This document shows, piece after piece, positions 40,221-50,227 of a stretch of DNA of 64,000 nt (positions are counted from its first letter, which is position 1; each line of letters opens with the position of its first letter). The stretch covers positions 1,674,001 to 1,738,000 of the forward strand of contig OY292277.1 in the NCBI GenBank assembly GCA_958496175.1, given 5' to 3'. Source of the stretch: Sisyra terminalis (lineage: Eukaryota > Arthropoda > Insecta > Neuroptera > Sisyridae). Under the pieces are notes generated by a model. It worked only from the letters and a program-made list of their open reading frames with translations, was not told the DNA's origin and made no database searches. The position numbers and the translations under genes are program-made.

Positions 40221-42317
40221 CGTCCCTAATCTTAATTTCTTGAGAAAACTAGGCCTTATTTTGAAAAATCGGCCATTAAACTGGCCTTATTTCAGACGGA
40301 AAATGTCACATCAATTTACGGCTCTAAAACTTCCAGGTTTAAATTCCTGGCAAACTATCCTGATACATTAATGTTTCTTTTTTTGAGAACTTGGAGAAAG
40401 ATTCAAACATTAATATTCAATCAGACTATAGCAAATGAAAACATCCCTTATATCCGGTTTTTTCCAATTTAAATTGTCCTTGTTTTAGCTTTAAAATGGA
40501 GTTGTGGACGTCCTGTTACCCACAGGAAGAAAATTTCTTCAAATTGTAATTCACTTAAACGTCCCTAATCTTAATTTCTTGAGAAAACTAGGCCTTATTT
40601 TGAAAAATCGGCCATTAAACAGGCCTTATTTCAGACGGAAAATGTCACATCAATTTACGGCTCTAAAACTTCCGGTTTAAATTCCCGGCAAACTATTTCG
40701 ATACATTAATGTTTCTTTTTTTGAGAGCTTGGAAAAAGATTCAAGCATTAATATTCAATTAAACTATAGCAAAAGGAACCATCCCTTATATCCGGTTTTT
40801 TCCAATTTAAATTGTCCTTGTTTTAGCTTTAAAATGGAGTTGTGGACGTCCTGTTACCCACAGGAAGAAAATTTCTTCAAATTGTAATTCACTTAAACGT
40901 CCCTAATCTTAATTTCTTGAGAAAACTAGGCCTTATTTTGAAAAATCTGTCATTAAACAGGCCTTATTTCAGACGGAAAATGTCACATTAATATACGGCT
41001 CTAAAACTACCAGGTTTAAACTCCTGGCAAACTATCCCGATACATTAATGTTTCTTTTTTTGAGAACTTGGAGAAACATTCAAACATTAATATTCAATCA
41101 GACTATAGCAAAAAAAAACCATCCCTTATATCCGGTTTTTCCCAATTTAAATTGGCTTTGTTTTAGCTTTGAAATGGAATTGTGGACGTCCTGTTACCCA
41201 CAGGAAGAAAATTTCTTCAAATTGTAATTCACTTAAACGTCCCTTATCTTAATTTCTTGAGAAAACTAGGCCTTATTTTGAAAAATCTGTCATTAAACAG
41301 GCCTTATTTCAGACGGAAAATGTCACATCTATTTAAGGCTCTAAAACTTCCGGGTTTAAATTCCCGGCAAACTATCCCGCTAAATAATAATTCTTTTTAT
41401 AAGAACGTGGAGTAAGATTCAAACATTAATATTCACTCAGACTATAGCAAAAAAAACCATCCCTTATATCCGGTTTTTCCCAATTTAAATTGGCCTTGTT
41501 TTAGCTTTGAAATGGAATTGTGGACGTCCTGTTACCCACAGGAAGAAAATTTCTTCAAATTGTAATTCACTTAAACGTCCCCAATCTTAATTTCTTGAGA
41601 AAACTAAGCCTCATATTGAAAAATCGGCCATTAAACTAGCTTTATTTCAGACGGAAAATGTCACATCAATTTACGGCTCTAAAACCTCCAGGTTTAAATT
41701 CCTGGCAAACTATCCTGATACATTAATGTTTCTTTTTTTGAGAACTTGGAGAAAGATTCAAACATTAATATTCAATCAGACTATAGCAAAAAAAAACATC
41801 CCTTATATCCGGTTTTTCCCAATTTCAATTGGCCTTGTTTCAGCTTTGAAATGGAATTGTGGACGTCCTGTTACCCACAGGAAGAAAATTTCTTCAAATT
41901 GTAATTCACTTAAACGTCCCTAATCTTAATTTCTTGAGAAAACTAGGCCTTATTTTGAAAAATCGGCCATTAAACTGGCCTTATTTCAGACGGAAAATGT
42001 CACATCAATTTACGGCTCTAAAACTTCCGGTTTAAATTCCCGGCAAACTATCTCGATACATTAATGTTTCTTTTTTTGAGAGCTTGGAAAAAGATTCAAG
42101 CATTAATATTCAATTAAACTATAGCAAAAGGAACCATCCCTTATATCCGGTTTTTTCCAATTTAAATTGTCCTTGTTTTAGCTTTAAAATGGAGTTGTGG
42201 ACGTCCTGTTACCCACAGGAAGAAAATTTCTTCAAATTGTAATTCACTTAAACGTCCCTAATCTTAATTTCTTGAGAAAACTAGGCCTTATTTTGAAAAA
42301 TCTGTCATTAAACAGGC
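39517..42317 (+). repeat. 4,067 bp-shifted duplication, unit 2
   Basis: Second unit, with a few substitutions (TATTTCGATAC near 40,692 for TATCTCGATAC; CTTCCGG near 42,026 for CTACCGG). Its left part overlaps the source of the 4,747 bp-shifted duplication, so these events are nested. Confidence 0.85.
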
Positions 42318-42872
42318 CTTATTTCAGACGGAAAATGTCACATTAATATACGGCTCTAAAACTACCAGGTTTAAACTCCTGGCAAACTATCCCGATACAT
42401 TATTGTTTCTTTTTTTGAGAACTTGGAGAAACATTCAAACATTAATATTCAATCAGACTATAGCAAAAAAAAACCATCCCTTATATCCGGTTTTTCCCAA
42501 TTTAAATTGGCTTTGTTTTAGCTTTGAAATGGAATTGTGGACGTCCTGTTACCCACAGGAAGAAAATTTCTTCAAATTGTAATTCACTTATACGTCCCTA
42601 ATCTTAATTTCTTGAGAAAACTAGGCCTTATTTTGAAAAATCTGTCATTAAACAGGCCTTATTTCAGAAGGAAAATGTCACATTAATTTACGGCTCTAAA
42701 ACTACCAGGTTTAAACTCCTGGCAAACTATCCCGATACATTAATGTTTCTTTTTTTGAGAACTTGGAGAAAGATTCAAACATTAATATTCAATCAGACTA
42801 TAGCAAAAAAAACCATCCCTTAAATCCGGTTTTTCCCAATTTAAATTGGCCTTGTTTAAACTTTTGAAATGG

Positions 42873-44967
42873 AATTGTGGACGTCCTGTTACCCACAGGA
42901 AGAAAATTTCTTCAAATTGTAATTCACTTAAACGTCCCTAATCTTAATTTCTTGAGAAAACTAGGCCTTATTTTGAAAAATCTGTCATTAAACAGGCCTT
43001 ATTTAAGACGGAAAATGTCATATCCATTTACGGCTCTAAAACTTCCCGGTTTAAACTCCCGGCAAACTATCCCGATACATTAATGTTTCTTTTTTTGAGA
43101 GCTTGGAGAAAGATTCAAGCATTAATATTCAATTAAACTATAGCAAAAGAAACCATCCCTTATATCCGGTTTTTTCCAATTTAAATTGTCCTTGTTTTAG
43201 CTTTAAAATGGAGTTGTGGACGTCCTGTTACCCACAGGATGAAAATTTCTTCAAATTGTAATTCACTTAAATGTCCCTTATCTTAATTTCTTGAGAAAAC
43301 TAGGCCTTATTTTGAAAAATCTGTCATTAAACAGGCCTTATTTCAGACGGAAAATGTCACATCTATTTAAGGCTCTAAAACTTCCGGGTTTAAATTCCCG
43401 GCAAACTATCCCGCTAAATAATAATTCTTTTTATAAGAACGTGGAGTAAGATTCAAACATTAATATTCAATCAGACTATAGCAAAAAAAACCATCCCTTA
43501 TATCCGGTTTTTCCCAATTTAAATTGGCCTTGTTTAAACTTTTGAAATGGAATTGTGGACGTCCTGTTACCCACAGGAAGAAAATTTCTTCAAATTGTAA
43601 TTCACTTAAACGTCCCTAATCTTAATTTCTTGAGAAAACTAGGCCTTATTTTGAAAAATCTGTCATTAAACAGGCCTTATTTAAGACGGAAAATGTCATA
43701 TCCATTTACGGCTCTAAAACTTCCCGGTTTAAACTCCCGGCAAACTATCCCGATACATTAATGTTTCTTTTTTTGAGAGCTTGGAGAAAGATTCAAGCAT
43801 TAATATTCAATTAAACTATAGCAAAAGAAACCATCCCTTATATCCGGTTTTTTCCAATTTAAATTGTCCTTGTTTTAGCTTTAAAATGGAGTTGTGGACG
43901 TCCTGTTACCCACAGGATGAAAATTTCTTCAAATTGTAATTCACTTAAACGTCCCTTATCTTAATTTCTTGAGAAAACTAGGCCTTATTTTGAAAAATCT
44001 GTCATTAAACAGGCCTTATTTCAGACGGAAAATGTCACATCTATTTAAGGCTCTAAAACTTCCGGGTTTAAATTCCCGGCAAACTATCCCGCTAAATAAT
44101 AATTCTTTTTATAAGAACGTGGAGTAAGATTCAAACATTAATATTCACTCAGACTATAGCAAAAAAAACCATCCCTTATATCCGGTTTTTCCCAATTTAA
44201 ATTGGCCTTGTTTAAACTTTTGAAATGGAATTGTGGACGTCCTGTTACCCACAGGAAGAAAATTTCTTCAAATTGTAATTCACTTATACGTCCCTAATCT
44301 TAATTTCTTGAGAAAACTAGGCCTTATTTTGAAAAATCTGTCATTAAACAGGCCTTATTTCAGAAGGAAAATGTCACATTAATTTACGGCTCTAAAACTA
44401 CCAGGTTTAAACTCCTGGCAAACTATCCCGATACATTAATGTTTCTTTTTTTGAGAACTTGGAGAAAGATTCAAACATTAATATTCAATCAGACTATAGC
44501 AAAAAAAACCATCCCTTAAATCCGGTTTTTCCCAATTTAAATTGGCCTTGTTTAAACTTTTGAAATGGAATTGTGGACGTCCTGTTACCCACAGGAAGAA
44601 AATTTCTTCAAATTGTAATTCACTTAAACGTCCCTAATCTTAATTTCTTGAGAAAACTAGGCCTTATTTTGAAAAATCTGTCATTAAACAGGCCTTATTT
44701 AAGACGGAAAATGTCATATCCATTTACGGCTCTAAAACTTCCCGGTTTAAACTCCCGGCAAACTATCCCGATACATTAATGTTTCTTTTTTTGAGAGCTT
44801 GGAGAAAGATTCAAGCATTAATATTCAATTAAACTATAGCAAAAGAAACCATCCCTTATATCCGGTTTTTTCCAATTTAAATTGTCCTTGTTTTAGCTTT
44901 AAAATGGAGTTGTGGACGTCCTGTTACCCACAGGATGAAAATTTCTTCAAATTGTAATTCACTTAAA
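42873..44967 (+). repeat. 4,747 bp-shifted duplication, unit 2
   Basis: Partner of the 38.1-40.2 kb unit, without the three private changes listed there. Its opening 0.9 kb recurs again at +1,696 bp (from 44,573), giving a short five-monomer periodicity before the array edge. Confidence 0.85.
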
Positions 44968-46640
44968 TGTCCCTTATCTTAATTTCTTGAGAAAACTAGG
45001 CCTTATTTTGAAAAATCTGTCATTAAACAGGCCTTATTTCAGACGGAAAATGTCACATCTATTTAAGGCTCTAAAACTTCCGGGTTTAAATTCCCGGCAA
45101 ACTATCCCGCTAAATAATAATTCTTTTTATAAGAACGTGGAGTAAGATTCAAACATTAATATTCAATCAGACTATAGCAAAAAAAACCATCCCTTATATC
45201 CGGTTTTTCCGAATTTAAATTGGCCTTGTTTAAACTTTTGAAATGGAATTGTGGACGTCCTGTTACCCACAGGAAGAAAATTTCTTCAAATTGTAATTCA
45301 CTTAAACGTCCCTAATCTTAATTTCTTGAGAAAACTAGGCCTTATTTTGAAAAATCTGTCATTAAACAGGCCTTATTTAAGACGGAAAATGTCATATCCA
45401 TTTACGGCTCTAAAACTTCCCGGTTTAAACTCCCGGCAAACTATCCCGATACATTAATGTTTCTTTTTTTGAGAGCTTGGAGAAAGATTCAAGCATTAAT
45501 ATTCAATTAAACTATAGCAAAAGAAACCATCCCTTATATCCGGTTTTTCCCAATTTAAATTGGCCTTGTTTAAACTTTTGAAATGGAATTGTGGACGTCC
45601 TGTTACCCACAGGAAGAAAATTTCTTCAAATTGTAATTCACTTAAACGTCCCTAATCTTAATTTCTTGAGAAAACTAGGCCTTATTTTGAAAAATCTGTC
45701 ATTAAACAGGCCTTATTTAAGACGGAAAATGTCATATCCATTTACGGCTCTAAAACTTCCCGGTTTAAACTCCCGGCAAACTATCCCGATACATTAATGT
45801 TTCTTTTTTTGAGAACTTGGAGAAAGATTCAAACATTAATATTCAATCAGACTATAGCAAAAAAAACCATCCCTTATATCCGGTTTTTCCGAATTTAAAT
45901 TGGCATTGTTTTAGCTTTGAAATGGAATTGTGGACGTCCTGTTTCCCACAGGAAGAAAATTTCTTCAAATTGTAATTCACTTAAACGTCCCTTATCTTAA
46001 TTTCTAGAGAAAACTAGGCCTTATTTTGAAAAATCTGTCATTAAACAGGCCTTATTTCAGACGGAAAATGTCACATCTATTTAAGGCTCTAAAACTTCCG
46101 GGTTTAAATTCCCGGCAAACTATCCCGCTAAATAATAATTCTTTTTATAAGAACGTGGAGTAAGATTCAAACATTAATATTCAATCAGACTATAGCAAAA
46201 GAAACAATCCCTTATATCCGGTTTTTCCCAATTTAAATTGGCCTTGTTTTATCGTTGAAATGGAATTGTGGACGTCCTGTTACCCACAGGAAGAAAATTA
46301 CTTCAAATTGTAATTCACTTAAACGTCCCTAATCTTAATTTCTTGAGAAAACGAGGCCTTATATTGAAAAACGGCCATTAAACTGGCCTTATTTCAGACG
46401 GAAAATGTCATATCAATTTACGGCTCTAAACCTTCCCGGTTTAAATTCCCGGCAAACTATCCCGATAAATTAATGTTTTTTTTTTTTGAGAACGTGGAGA
46501 AAGATTCAAACATTAATATTCTATCAGACTATAGCAAAAGAAACAATCCCTTATATCCGGTTTTTCCAAATTTCAATTGGCCTTGTTTTATCGTTGAAAT
46601 GGAATTGTGGACGTCCTGTTACCCACAGGAAGAAAATTTC

Positions 46641-46955
46641 TACACATTGGATATCACTAGAAGGTCTTATATCTATTAAATATAAGGCTTTAAATATAAA
46701 ACCGTTGAGAAAACTAGGCCTTATAATGAAAAGTCTGCTATTTAATAGACCTTATTTCGTACGAAAATTAACTCATTGTTTTACGTCTCCCTAACGTCCC
46801 GTTTTTAATTCCGGGGAAACTATTCCTTAAAAATAAAATGTTTTTCATTAACATCGTTAAGGTTGATTCAAATCAAGTGTAGCGAAATAAACTATCCCTT
46901 ATATCCTGTTGTTCCTTTTAAAAATTGTCCTTTTTGAAAGTTTGAAGTGGAATTT
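46641..46955 (+). repeat. Decayed monomer at left-array edge
   Basis: Still alignable to the monomer from the end of GAAGAAAATTTC to TTTGAAGTGGAATT, but with many substitutions and small indels: TCTGCTATTTAATAGACC in place of the GGCCA/TGGCC segment, and TTTTTAATTCCGGGG in place of the CCCGG segment. It also has an extra ATATCTATTAAATATAAGGC stretch. Loss of homogenisation at array ends is well known for satellites. The altered GGCCA segment still has dyad symmetry (CTATTTAATAG). Confidence 0.85.
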
Positions 46956-46962
46956 GAAATTA

Positions 46963-47112
46963 GCTGTCAAATCACTACAGCTACCTGACAGCAAAACGCT
47001 GAACTATTGTGTATGACACGCTCACTTATTGTTAAAACAGAATTGTTTTTTATCTTTGATAAAACTTAATAGTTCAGCTTTTTGCTGTCGGGAGACATCG
47101 TTGTGTGACAGC
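46963..47112. mobile_element. 150 bp fold-back, MITE-like element
   Basis: The outer ends are GCTGTCA and TGACAGC, flanked on both sides by TTA (46,960-46,962 and 47,113-47,115), which could be a 3 bp target duplication. The inner part is a strong inverted repeat: CTGACAGCAAAACGCTGAAC near 46,987 faces GTTCAGCTTTTTGCTGTCGG near 47,075, about 22 of 24 positions paired when the flanking TATT is included. The whole ~50 bp arms are alignable with a looser middle. There is no coding capacity. TTA target sites are known for PIF/Harbinger elements, but the termini do not settle a family. It could also be a chance-decayed fold-back unrelated to transposition. Confidence 0.6.
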
Positions 47113-47202
47113 TTATTAATGCACATTAAATTAATGAAAATACCATTTAAAACGATCGATCCATGCTTAAATTGTGTTGACATGCATCTATAAGCTTCAC
47201 TT

Positions 47203-47220
47203 TATCGATTTAAATCGATA
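47203..47220. repeat. 18 bp perfect palindrome
   Basis: TATCGATTTAAATCGATA is fully self-complementary. It lies 88 bp beyond the fold-back element's right flank. No known site is assigned. Confidence 0.85.
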
Positions 47221-47630
47221 TTACAATCGTAAAATAATGCTCCGAGTAAAATGGAGTTCCTTAACCTCTTATTTTAGCATACAAACAAAACGCTAATTTC
47301 TCGAAAAGTGGACATTTATTTGAAATTCTAAGTTCATTTTCGGTTTTAATGCATCGCATATTATCTAAAAATCATACATTTCCTTAATTTTATTGGCAAG
47401 TATTGATTTTTAACTGCGGGTGTTTGGTCGTATATCAACATGGGCAGTTTTAAAAATTGTTGTTTGTAACTTTGAACTAAACAAATAAATAGACAAATAC
47501 AACAAAATATGAATAATTTATTTAAATAATTGAACAAGTTGTATGGATCCAGTAGTAGATATCGGTAGATCGGTACCTTCTCGTTCTCAATAAAGTTCAT
47601 TAGATTGGCTTATTGGTAGTTATTTTTCCG

Positions 47631-47654
47631 GTGGTTGTTGTTGTTCTTGTTGGT
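47631..47654. repeat. Imperfect GTT trinucleotide repeat
   Basis: About eight units of GTT or close variants (GTGGTTGTTGTTGTTCTTG and following). Simple-sequence DNA with no inferred function. Confidence 0.8.
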
Positions 47655-48998
47655 TTTGGCACTAGTGTTGCTTGCTTCTAGTTATCCAGCTTCTTCATTC
47701 AATATAAATATCTAGTAGATATAAATATTTCTTGCTTTGCTCCTTCTTATTTCTTTATTGCCTTTATTTGATTCTTGAGCCAGACACCTTGCTTATTATA
47801 TATAGCTATTCGGAGAATAAATTCTTGATGACTTTGCTTATGATGATTCTGCAACGTTCGATTAATTATTATTTACTTCCACTTTTGCGGAAAGGGGCGC
47901 TTCAAATCCAATAAATCACCTGAAAAATAAAATTATATGAATAAGAAAAGAACATTCTCTTCTTCTTAATCTTTAACATGGTTTCCAATAGATAGATATA
48001 TGGAGATAAATTGATCAGAATCTGTTTCTGCTGGACGGTCCTTTTTCAGCGAACTCTTGTCCACGAGCTGTTCCAGCAGGTCGATAATTGCCTACGTTTC
48101 CTTTTCCCTTCTGGTCCCTGTGGTAGATATAGTGACGTGGGATTAGGAATGTCCGAATACTCAATAATTCGTCCATTCTACGTTAGCAAATAGAATCTCT
48201 GGACTGCTGCGGGTCTCTAACTTGGTTTAAGATGGAATCATTTGATATTCCTACAATGAAAAGTCAAAGTTAAAACATAAATATACATGGGTAAGCATAA
48301 CAATATAAGAACGTCTCGTACCTGCATTATATACTATATGTAGTATAATAAATGAACGCTTAATCGAAATTTATGTTCAGTGTTCAAAGAATTCAAAATC
48401 CTCGTAAATCTATCTACATCATAGGTATTGTTGCACTATTACTTTCATATCATGACTCGAAAAAAAAGGCGAGAAGAGCAACGTGCAAAAGTAAGAACCG
48501 AAGAGGATTTGGTGTGAAATCTGGTCCAGTTTTAGTCGTAACGAGTTCGGTTGGTTGTCCAGTAGCAAAAAAGCTCACGTGACTACAGCAACTTGTTGTT
48601 CAAGTCGTGGACCATTCGGCATTCAGTGAATTAGAAACGAGAAAGCATCTTGAGTCTTCAAGGTACAAAAAGCTCTGCTTTACATGGCCAATGTAAACGT
48701 CTGCTTTCAATACGGACTGCCAAACAGCGGTGATTATTGGGATAGCAGTTTTCAGTTGGAGTATTCAAATCATGTCATCCTTAAATTGATAAATTCATAA
48801 CAAACTTTTCTTTTGTCGCTAAAATTTCAAATATATAGAAACTAACTTACGTTCAAATCATCCTTGACTATTCAGATGAAAATTTCGACACTGCACCACT
48901 TCCCTCAACCTCGCACAGTCCATAAGTCGGTAGGTAGGTCCATTTCCAATCTTCCAATGTACATATATTCTTTTCCAAGTCTAAGTGAATCTAAAAAA

Positions 48999-49013
48999 CC
49001 AACAACAACAACA
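48999..49013. repeat. Short CAA trinucleotide repeat
   Basis: A short (CAA)n tract on the + strand, the complementary type to the GTT tract 1.35 kb upstream. Confidence 0.75.
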
Positions 49014-49021
49014 ATTATACG

Positions 49022-49035
49022 TAGGTACATACCTA
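49022..49035. repeat. TAGGTA-CA-TACCTA inverted repeat
   Basis: A perfect 6 bp inverted repeat with a 2 bp spacer. GTAGGTAGG also occurs near 48,929. Such TAGGTA-rich patches are common in some insect genomes, which is weak circumstantial support for an insect source. Confidence 0.6.
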
Positions 49036-49460
49036 TACTATGTACGATTGATTAGGTAATAGTTGTTCATTAAAAACTACCAAGCTATAAAACTTACTTC
49101 TCATGTCTTCTTACCTATCAACTAAATAGGTCGGAAATCGCCTTTGAATTAAATAACTAACTTTTTCTTCACACTTTAGCTATCTATCCAGTCATCGATA
49201 CATATAGCTAATACCTAAGCGATTATTAATTGATAGTTAATGAGTTATTGACAAAAATTGAAGTAACACTTTGAGATTTGAATCTAAAAACTAGTGGCAC
49301 ATGGAAACGAGTCACAAATGTTCAAACACGATTTACCTACCAAATGCTATTGCAATTATTTTCACGATCATTATCTGTTTTGAAAATTACAATAATTCTA
49401 AATTAAATTAATGTAGTTATCACAGTATGCATGGGGTTGTAAATAATCTTGAAGGTTAGA

Positions 49461-49482
49461 GACAATTCGTTGACAATTCGTT
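49461..49482 (+). repeat. 11 bp direct tandem repeat (GACAATTCGTT x2)
   Basis: Two perfect back-to-back copies of GACAATTCGTT, about 140 bp before the first 5S-derived unit. A small local duplication. Confidence 0.9.
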
Positions 49483-49627
49483 GTGCAATGATATAATCCT
49501 ATATTTTACCGTTAGAATTATTCACGGAGTCAGCGGGATTTCGGGGGACGGGTGGTGGTAAATGTTGGAAACGTATGTTTGTTTTCGTGATACTATTCAC
49601 TTCTCTCTCTTACTTGTATCCGCAATG

Positions 49628-49705
49628 GCAACGCTTCGCGCTGTTCCCAACCAGTCACCCATCCAAATTCTAAACCGCGCTCTATGTTGCTTAACGTTTA
49701 CTGAT
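49628..49705 (-). pseudogene. 5S rRNA-derived sequence, unit 1, reverse arm
   Basis: Read on the minus strand this is a second 5S 3' part facing away from the forward arm: GTTAAGCAACATAGAGCGCG, then GGTTTAGAATTTGGATGGG, TGACTGGTTGGGAACAGCGC and a GTTGCC-like end. The two meet at the small palindrome TGATCG-TC-CGATCA (49,702-49,715). The GAGCGCGGTTTAG stretch is closer to a canonical insect-type 5S than the forward arm's ACGAACAGTATAG is. The arms are therefore not exact copies of each other and may come from different 5S variants. No T-run follows it on the minus strand. Confidence 0.75.
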
Positions 49706-49791
49706 CGTCCGATCACCAAGTTAAGCAACATACGAACAGTATAGGACTTGGATGGGTGACCGCTTGGGAACATCGCGGGGCATTGGCAAGC
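49706..49791 (+). pseudogene. 5S rRNA-derived sequence, unit 1, forward arm (3' two-thirds)
   Basis: From CGTCCGATCACC to GCATTGGCAAGC this matches the 3' two-thirds of animal 5S rRNA, the RNA of the large ribosomal subunit made by RNA polymerase III. The internal control region is well kept: a box-A-like AAGTTAAGCAAC at 49,718-49,729 and a box-C-like block (GGATGGGTGACCGC, then TTGGGAA) at 49,750-49,770. A 14-T terminator follows. The first ~35 nt of a normal ~120 nt 5S is not recognisable. In its place the upstream DNA is an inverted copy of the same 5S region, so the transcript could not fold as normal 5S. I call it a 5S pseudogene or 5S-derived repeat. A highly diverged functional 5S is the less likely alternative. 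Confidence 0.8.
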
Positions 49792-49805
49792 TTTTTTTTT
49801 TTTTT
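49792..49805 (+). terminator. RNA polymerase III-type T-run after 5S-derived unit 1
   Basis: Fourteen consecutive T directly after the GCATTGGCAAGC end, the position of a pol III terminator in a 5S gene. Confidence 0.7.
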
Positions 49806-50050
49806 ATTTTCTTTCAAATTTTTTTCTTTAAAACATTAAATATTATATTCCTATTAATTAAAATCATTATTTTTCTCCTGTTTCCTTAATATAAATCAAA
49901 GCAAAATGAATAAAGTCTTTTTTTACATGTAATTATTACAAAATTAAACGTTTCAAATAAAAAATAAATAAAATAATAAGTTTAATTAATAACAATTAAA
50001 TATTTAATGTCTTAAAGAATTGAAACATTGAAATAAAATAAAAAAATAAC
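49806..50050 (+). repeat. AT-rich spacer of 5S-derived unit 1
   Basis: Very AT-rich. Its first ~170 bp (from CAAATTTTTTTCTTTAAAAC to AAATAAAATAATAAGTTT) is repeated after unit 2 with a few differences; the remainder is not. Together with the 5S palindrome it defines a 426 bp tandem repeat, measured between the identical TGATCGTCCGAT centres. Confidence 0.85.
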
Positions 50051-50131
50051 CAATTCTACGCCTCGCGTTGTTCCCATGCGGTCACCCATCCAAGTCCTAT
50101 ACAGTTCTCATGTTGCTTAACGTTTACTGAT
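50051..50131 (-). pseudogene. 5S rRNA-derived sequence, unit 2, reverse arm
   Basis: On the minus strand it reads GTTAAGCAACATGAGAACTG, then TATAGGACTTGGATGGGTGA and CCGCATGGGAACAACGCGAG. It matches the forward arm of its own unit much more closely than the reverse arm of unit 1 matches its partner, so unit 2 is a nearly perfect fold-back. On the minus strand the arm is followed by a T-rich stretch (TTATTTTTTATTTTATT), so both arms of this unit could in principle end in a T-rich terminator. Confidence 0.75.
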
Positions 50132-50217
50132 CGTCCGATTACCAAGTTAAGCAACATACGAACAGTATAGGACTTGGATGGGTGACCGCTTGGGAACATC
50201 GCGGGGCATTGGCAAGG
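50132..50217 (+). pseudogene. 5S rRNA-derived sequence, unit 2, forward arm
   Basis: Nearly identical to the forward arm of unit 1 (CGATTACC for CGATCACC; GGCAAGG for GGCAAGC at the end). The box-A-like element lies at 50,144-50,155 and the box-C-like block at 50,176-50,196. As in unit 1, the 5' third of 5S is replaced by the inverted arm. High identity between forward arms, against divergent reverse arms in unit 1, suggests that the forward part is the one being conserved or homogenised. Confidence 0.8.
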
Positions 50218-50227
50218 TTTTTTTTTT
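50218..50227 (+). terminator. RNA polymerase III-type T-run after 5S-derived unit 2
   Basis: Ten consecutive T directly after GGCATTGGCAAGG. Confidence 0.7.

Larger units (their letters stand above)
37313..46160 (+). repeat. Regional satellite subfamily with rewritten T-run (CTAAATAATAATTC)
   Basis: In eight monomers the usual AATTAATGTTTCTTTTTTTG is replaced by CTAAATAATAATTCTTTTTA followed by TAAGAACG, at 37,313, 38,667, 39,345, 41,380, 43,414, 44,092, 45,110 and 46,128. All eight also carry CCGGGTTTAAATTCCCGG and GTGGAGTAAG. Spacings are whole monomer multiples (4, 2, 6, 6, 2, 3 and 3). The subfamily is absent elsewhere in the window, so it arose locally and spread over about 9 kb next to the array edge. 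Confidence 0.9.
1..46640 (+). repeat. Left satellite array, ~339-340 bp monomer
   Basis: A head-to-tail array of a ~339-340 bp AT-rich monomer, all in one orientation. The landmark GTGGACGTCCTGTTACCCAC recurs every 339-340 bp (for example near 2,053, 2,392 and 2,732). Monomers differ by scattered substitutions that sort into a few linked haplotypes, and by length changes in one T-run. The array is broken only by alien-monomer boxes and by no recognisable transposon. This organisation is typical of centromeric, pericentromeric or subtelomeric satellite, but which of these applies cannot be read from the sequence. The left end of the window lies inside the array, so its full length is unknown. 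Short frames seen in the array are not treated as genes: the commonest begins at GTG and is interrupted in many monomers. Confidence 0.97.
47116..49620. other. Single-copy AT-rich island sequence, no recognised gene
   Basis: About 2.5 kb with no similarity to the satellite. The longest open frames are 60-79 codons (minus strand 47,361-47,600; plus strand 48,373-48,582 and others). None has a recognisable domain, a convincing hydrophobic or low-complexity pattern, or a neighbour that would support it. I do not call them. The region contains short simple repeats and palindromes listed separately. It may be the unique DNA into which the satellite expanded, or the remains of an old transposon. 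Confidence 0.7.

Noticed and set aside
1..46640. CRISPR array
   Set aside because: The repeat unit is ~340 bp with no unique spacers between short identical repeats, and the DNA is eukaryotic in character.
47361..47600. 79-codon minus-strand frame in the island, with a hydrophobic Cys-rich stretch
   Set aside because: The hydrophobic stretch arises from AT-rich sequence. There is no similarity to a known family and no supporting context.
47631..47654. GTT tract and the CAA tract at 48,999 as paired arms of a larger inverted repeat
   Set aside because: The sequences flanking the two tracts are not complementary. Only the simple-sequence cores are.
48373..48582. 69-codon ATG frame in the island (MFSVQRIQNPRK...)
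   Set aside because: Short, no recognised domain, no partner exon or promoter evidence. Frames of this length are expected by chance in 2.5 kb.
49671..49791. A complete functional 5S rRNA gene
   Set aside because: The 3' two-thirds and terminator fit, but the first ~35 nt do not match 5S and are part of an inverted copy extending well beyond natural helix II. A covariance-model search could reopen this.
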